Shown: positions 58,601 through 64,000 of the stretch, piece by piece | How the letters are laid out: each line of letters opens with the position of its first letter | How positions within the stretch are numbered: position 1 is the stretch's first letter | DNA from: Rhabdornis inornatus | Lineage: Eukaryota > Chordata > Aves > Passeriformes > Rhabdornithidae | Assembly: GCA_013397075.1 (NCBI GenBank) | Contig: VWZS01002669.1 | Span: 4,002,217 to 4,066,216, forward strand | DNA length: 64,000 bases | Reading direction: 5' to 3' | The notes under the pieces: model-generated | Seen by the model: only the letters and a program-made list of their open reading frames with translations | The model's database searches: none | What the model was told of the DNA's origin: nothing | Translations under genes and position numbers: made by a program

Positions 58601-61600
58601 GGCAAGGAAGCAGAGTGGCTAATGCTTTAGCAATAAGAAAGTCACATCACTTAGTCCTATTTGCAGCCAAAACATTCCATAAATTCATAATTCAGAGGTG
58701 TTTCTGTTGGAACAGCACTGTTATGTGCTCTGTCTTCCTTCTACATAACAAAATATGTCCTTCTGACTTGTTAAATCATGGATACTTTAGCAGATGTTAA
58801 GACTGATTTTGCTTCTCTACTGAATTTCCAGGGATCAGGTTTTGCATATTATGCCAGAAACACTTCAGCAAGTCCAGCATCTTCAGCTTCTTTGCAGTAC
58901 TTTAATGGTGAGTAAAAATAACTACATGTGCCCAAAGAGCAGAGTGGGGTCTTGGGCTGTAAAACAGATATGCATGGAGCTTATGATAGGACTGAAGGGT
59001 AAAGAGTAAACTAGAAAAAGCTTTATTTAACTTTTTTTTTTTTGTCTTAGTGTAGTGTGGAATTGCCCTTCTAGTACCTGAAGGAATTTATGTGATGATG
59101 TTAGTTTCTTTTTGTGGCTCTGTGAAAGTGCTGCTCGTTATCAGTGGTGCCCAAGCCAATAAAAGCCTAAGCCTGTGCTGTGTGCTCTATGAACAGATGG
59201 CTGGAGAGTTACTGGGACAATTTGAAGGAAGACTTCTTTCATTTCTTGATATGCAACTACTCTAATATATTTCTCTTTCTGAAAACAGAGATTCATTTGT
59301 GCATTTCTTTCTTCTCCGAACAGCTGGATTTGTGGAAGCCCCTGCTGCCTGAAGACATCAGGGCTGGGGAAGAGCTGCACATAAGGGTCCCAGCCCCTCT
59401 AGTGCGGGAGGTGAAAGCCAGCTTAGATAAACTTATGATCTCTTACAGGTACGATCTCTAATACCTTGATGGGTAAGGCTGTCTCTAATAACCTTCCTTG
59501 CTATCAGAAAAGCACCAAGCCCTATCTGATAAACCGTTAGCTAGTACTGGCAATAGGACCCGACCTTTGTTCCAAATGCCTCCAACTTACCTTGACCGGC
59601 CAAACCCAAAGATGCTGTATGAACCTTTAAAAGCCCATTCCCCTGTGCCCTATGTATGTACCTTCCACATATCCTGGACTGTGATTTTGGTGATGGAACC
59701 TGAGACAGCCCAATCTGTCTTGTTTCCTGCTGTGGCCTTCTCAGTGGCCACTGAGAGGATGGCACTTGGATATACGAGTCAGTTGTTTAGTCTAAACTCA
59801 AGAGGCCAAACTTGGCATAACCACTGCTTACAGGAGCATGCTTTGCTCTTGGAAAGCATGGATATCTGAAAGGAGGGTCCTTCCAGTTCTGGAGGGGCCA
59901 ATGGTTTAATTGGTGTCACTGCAGAAAAGCAGTCTTTAGCTCTCCTTTTCCCTTCCCTGTCTCTTGTTAGTCGTCTGGTTTGGAGAAGAGACCTTTCAAA
60001 GTGAATATTCAGCCACTTTCTTCAAAAGCTTTATTTTTCTACCCCTAACCCCTTCACCAGGCTGGTGAGAATTTCTTGGCACCATCCAGCCAAAGAGAGA
60101 CATCACAACTTGGGACAAAGATCCCAGTGGCAGGTGGGCACTGTGCACACAACTGGGAGCCACAACCTGCAAATGTCCCACAATGTTTTATCGCATCTAC
60201 GCAGCCACGTCTTCCCTAACTTACGACCAGAAGATCTAATCCAGAGACAAAGAGTGTCTCTTTATAAAGGCAAGTGGGATTAAGTAAGATCTATTCTTCA
60301 CACAGTCCTGTTCCCATTTGGAATTGACTTTTTCAGGTAACCAGTAGCTAATTTAGTTTAGCTATACTTAATATAAATAACCCTGTAGTCATTCAGGGCT
60401 GATGAGAAATGGCCTAATGGACATACACTGACATTTACCAAAGATGAGTTTAAGGAGGACTTGTGTCACTTCAAACCTGTTTTGAGTTAAAGCTGATCTT
60501 GACATCCTGCATCTTGCCTGACAAGTTCCTTTAGGAAGTGTGATGCCCTGACAACCCAAGATGAAGAGATACAAGGTTGGAGCCAGCACAAATTATCTAG
60601 CATGAGGTTTAGATATTCAGTACTTAGACAACATTCCAGAAGACATTTAACCTCCTTTTTATGTCAAGACTCTTCATTTTCTAATGGTTTCAACTGATTC
60701 TAGTGGAAATTTAAATACTGAACTGAAATTAGCCACCTGACTTTGTTTTCCCTTCGCCTGAACTGTATCTACCTTACATAGGTTCTAAAGAAAGAGAGGA
60801 GTAATTATTAGTCAAGACAAAAATTTGGGGTTTGTATTGCAAAGAGGCTGAGATGAGTACAACAATAATAGAGCCAAAGTTCCTATAACAGATTTAAAGC
60901 AGGAATCACCCTTTAGAAGGCAGTTGACATGCAGGGAAGGTAACACGACAGTTAGGTATATAATGATAGAGACATAAATGACAAATTACAATAAGGACAT
61001 CAATATTACAACTGTGTCAGACTCTGTGGTTTCAATTCTCCAGAGCACTGATATGGTATTTTGTGTGTGTGGTTTCACTTCATGGGAATTTTCACTGCCT
61101 GAATTTTAGTTTGAAGTTTAGATGTGAATAAATATCAAAGCTCAGAGTGAAAGTCAGCTGTAACTACTGTTAAAAGTTTCTTATGTGCAGTTTCCAGAAA
61201 TGCTGATAAGTGCCACTGTCAGCAGAAAAGCCTGTTACCACCTTCAGCACTTGAGATCAACAGTGTTGGAGCTACCTTTGCAATTGTCTTATCACAAGTG
61301 CTTGCAATGAGCAAAGATTTGCAGCACTTACAAGAGGCTGATTGCAGTGAGAAAGAAAAGCCTCTGATCCAAAGTCCACTGAAGCCAATGAAAAGGTTTT
61401 ATTGACTCCCTGGATCATGGAATCATGCTTGTGTTATACAAAATTTATAGTATAAATTTTGAGCTATTTTTGTAGCTAAAAAGCAAAAAGAGCTATTTGA
61501 AGAAAATAAAGAGTTTTTTTCTGATTTTTGGAAATTGCAATGAGTATTTCTAATTTGAAAATTGAAAATGTCTCAATAAAATGCAATGAAACCCTAATAT

Positions 61601-63246
61601 TAAATTTTTCTCTTTCACTTCCTTTTCCCAAAGGTGGTACTTTCAGAGTTTTCCTCAAAAATAGAAGCGGTGAAGAAAATAAAATCTTGAACATTTTTTT
61701 TTCTTAAAGAAAATTGACGACTTAAAAAATCTGGTAAAAATGATTGTTGTTAAAACCCTGTGAAAATCTCAGTACTTTGAACTTTGTTTTACATGGAAGT
61801 AACAGTAATGCTTATGGTGATGATTTTGCCAGGCAAATCACAACAGAAGAGGTTAAACCCTTTCATTTGCTGATGTAAGCAATGTGCCCACCACATGAAT
61901 GGTGTGTTTCACCACATGAAAGAATGGTAGTTCTGCAGTAACTGTTTGGTATTGTTTTTTCTTCTGTCTTCCCTTTCCCCACCCTTCAGAGTCCTAATAC
62001 CTGATGTGCAGAAACTTGTGGATCAGAGCATGCCAAGAGAGAGGAGCAGCCACAGACAGGTGTCAGGAGATTATGTCTACACTGAATACCATCCAATGGA
62101 AGAGGTAAAGAAGAACTTAAGTCTGCTTGTGTGCTTTGTTGTTTTCTGTTCTGTAAATACCACAGCAGGCAACTCTGTGTTTGCAGAAGGCTCAGCTGAA
62201 GTCAGCAGACCTCTTTGTGACTTTCTTCTTTAAAGAGCCAGTCCTTACTCTCTGACTAGAATCCTAGCCTGGTTGAATTCAATATGGATTTGCCATTGAT
62301 TTTGATTAAATCCTCAGTTCTTCACTGAACAAAATATAAATGCTCTGTGCAAAGCAGCTGCACTGTTTTGCAGATAATAGTCTGTGTTTCATTTGTTTGC
62401 TACCTTTCTACCCTTTCATTCTTTATCTCTAGTATTTATTAATTTAAGTCCCAGCTTGTTTGGTGCTGAGCCAAATGTGAAGTGCAATGACTATTGTGGT
62501 GTCTGGAATCCCAGTGGGGAAGAAGAGGTGAACAGTGGGAGATCTGTAGAAAGAAGTCATTTAAGGGCAGGGTTTTGACACTTTAGGAGAAAGCAGTGTC
62601 ATGGGGGTGAGCAGTGGTGGCTTCTTGGTGTCACGTTTCACGCACCAGTCGGCAAACCTGGACAAATGCATTGTATGGTGGTAATAATTTCTCCTAGCTG
62701 AATACTAAAAATGAGAGAACAGAGTCAACCCTCATGTAGGTTTTGCTTGAGCTACCCATTGAGGACGACTGCTGCTGACTCAGATGTGGAAGATCAGTGC
62801 TAATAGGGAAGAGACTGTAATAATATTTTGAAGAGCTGATGGCGTGGCTTCATGTCTGGTGAACTCAATTGGAAGATGGCCAATAAGATGGGCATGTTGA
62901 ATGAGATCCAGAATGGAATATCTGTATTGCATTACAGAGAACTTTTTTAACATCCAGTGAGATATTACCATCTCTTTGCACAGAGGCATGTGAAACACCT
63001 TCTATGCCTGTGCCATCACAAACTGAAATAAACTCTGAGGAAAATGTTGCTTGTCTAAACAAAAGAAAATGCTTTAATCTGGAAATGGAAGTGGGAAAGA
63101 GGAAACTCCCACTTCAGACCACAAATTCTTTGCAACTATTTCAGATTTATCAATGGATGACTCAGATCCAGAAGAACAACAGTGAGCTGGTGACTCAGCA
63201 CTTCCTGGGGAAGACATTTGAGAATCGAACAATGTATTATCTACAG
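55559..63246 (+). CDS. CPO: CPO, carboxypeptidase O (5' part; gene runs off the right edge)
   Basis: This is an M14A metallocarboxypeptidase that removes C-terminal residues, acidic ones in mammalian CPO, at the enterocyte surface. Five coding exons join in frame: 55559-55638, 58832-58907, 59324-59448, 61990-62104 and 63145-63246 (166 residues). MWLSLGIIFSLGILIPG is a signal peptide. Residues about 24-95 form a typical carboxypeptidase A propeptide (RDQVLHIMPETLQQVQHLQL; VPAPLVREVKASLDKLMI). From about 110 the mature enzyme begins (YVYTEYHPMEEIYQWM, then TQHFLGKTFENRTMYYLQ). The zinc ligands and catalytic Glu lie in exons outside the window. Position beside FASTKD2 and closeness to remembered human CPO (YHPMGEIYEWM, VTQHFLG) support CPO over CPA or CPB. 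Confidence 0.93.
55639..58831 (+). other. CPO intron 1, nothing recognised
   Basis: AT-rich intronic sequence of 3.2 kb with no repeat family or recognisable coding segment. Confidence 0.6.
58832..58907 (+). CDS. CPO: CPO coding exon 2, propeptide
   Basis: It reads DQVLHIMPETLQQVQHLQLL then CSTLM, the first half of the carboxypeptidase propeptide. The acceptor is ATTTCCAG and the donor GTGAGT. It ends in phase 0. Confidence 0.92.
59324..59448 (+). CDS. CPO: CPO coding exon 3, propeptide
   Basis: It reads LDLWKPLLPEDIRAGEELHI then RVPAPLVREVKASLDK, the second half of the propeptide fold. The acceptor is CCGAACAG and the donor GTACGA. It ends in phase 2. Confidence 0.94.
59449..61989 (+). other. 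CPO intron 3
   Basis: The first 800 bases are less AT-rich than the rest and hold a 123-codon open frame (59498-59869) without recognisable similarity. A perfect AT palindrome lies at 61439-61461. No repeat family was recognised. Confidence 0.55.
61990..62104 (+). CDS. CPO: CPO coding exon 4, propeptide/enzyme junction
   Basis: It encodes the last propeptide strand (VLIPDVQKLVDQ), a basic linker (PRERSSHRQ) suited to proteolytic activation, and the start of the mature enzyme (YVYTEYHPMEE). The acceptor is CCCTTCAG and the donor GTAAAG. Confidence 0.94.
63145..63246 (+). CDS. CPO: CPO coding exon 5, start of catalytic domain
   Basis: It reads IYQWMTQIQKNNSELVTQHF then LGKTFENRTMYYLQ, 34 codons in phase 0. 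The acceptor is CTATTTCAG and the donor GTAAGG. The zinc-site exon (HxxE) should follow beyond 64000. Confidence 0.95.
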
Positions 63247-63936
63247 GTAAGGGAGGAAATTTCCCTTAACAATAAAACATATCTTAACAAAAAAGAAAAG
63301 TACTTAGGAGAAGACAGGATTCAGATGTTTCCTAAGATAGCATTTATCCCAATTCACTGGAAAAGTAGGAGATGGTTTTACTCCTCTACAGTACAGTAAG
63401 ATTTGCCAGCTTTCACAGACACTATCATTATGAGCTTGCTATTGCTATTATGTACTGAAAACAACAAATTTAACTGAAGCCTTGTTTAGAAATACAAATC
63501 AAGCTGAAACTAGCTTGGCAACAGCTGTGTGTGAGGATAAAAACTTTTGGTTTGTTATTTTTATTACATTTTACAGCAGATAGCCTTTCTGCTAGCAGTA
63601 TTCCATGACTTTTTTTGTTGGACACACTAGCAAAAACCATAGTCTTAATATTTGGGTTAGTTATTGCCTAATCTGTTCCTATCACTGAGTAGTATTAGAT
63701 ACCCTGCCTCTTTTTTACCCCCCTTCTAAAAAAATTTAAATATCTGCAACTAAGAACAACCACTCCTGTGAATGATTAATGCAAACAAAAAAGGGGGGAA
63801 AAAAACCCCTGTTCTATTAACCTGTTCTATTAACTGTTCTATTGACACTTCTGCTCAACAGACACTTTAAAATTCATGCCTTGTAATAGTATAAAGATGG
63901 GGTTGTTAGGAAAAAGAGCTTGTCATAAAGATGTCT

Positions 63937-63937
<1 letters not shown>

Positions 63938-63972
<35 letters not shown>

Positions 63973-63980
63973 GTAATAAT
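63938..63980. repeat. (TAA)n microsatellite in CPO intron 5
   Basis: About thirteen TAA units with one TAG interruption near the right end. It lies close to the right edge of the window. Confidence 0.95.
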
Positions 63981-64000
63981 CTCAGATGGCTCAATGGCAC

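Noticed and set aside
59498..59869. 123-codon open frame in CPO intron 3
   Set aside because: It has no similarity to carboxypeptidases or other families, and inserting it would disturb the propeptide, which is continuous across exons 3 and 4.

Overview
This is vertebrate nuclear DNA, almost certainly from a bird. The genes are split into short exons with GT-AG introns, the base composition is AT-rich with one sharp CpG island, and there is a 3' fragment of a CR1 LINE and two solo LTRs of a kind I associate with songbird endogenous retroviruses. Passerine is my best guess; the species cannot be told from the sequence. I read the exons by hand on both strands and checked that splice phases join in frame.

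Four protein-coding genes lie in the order known from human 2q33.3. (1) DYTN (dystrotelin), minus strand, start codon at 18224, eleven coding exons down to 909; its C-terminal end probably lies past the left edge. (2) MDH1B (malate dehydrogenase 1B), minus strand, nine coding exons from 32128 to 24017, complete, 471 codons. (3) FASTKD2 (mitochondrial RNA-binding FAST-kinase-domain protein), plus strand, eleven coding exons from 33010 to 42808, complete, 666 codons. (4) CPO (carboxypeptidase O), plus strand, first five coding exons from 55559 to 63246; the catalytic part lies past the right edge.

MDH1B and FASTKD2 are head to head and share one CpG island (about 31640-32480). It holds a perfect X-box-like palindrome (an RFX-type site, the kind found before ciliary genes) about 30 bp upstream of the MDH1B start codon, and a GTACAAGG-based minisatellite just inside MDH1B intron 1. 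The gene-poor stretches are 18.2-24.0 kb and 42.8-55.6 kb. The second holds a solo LTR, a possible conserved non-coding block (50.1-51.4 kb), a MIR-like ancient SINE and two microsatellites.

I found no operon, CRISPR array, phage or other bacterial-type system, and no wholly new gene. The points most worth following are the ciliary-type promoter with its minisatellite, the loss of malate dehydrogenase active-site residues in MDH1B, and a full propeptide in this CPO, which human CPO is reported to lack.
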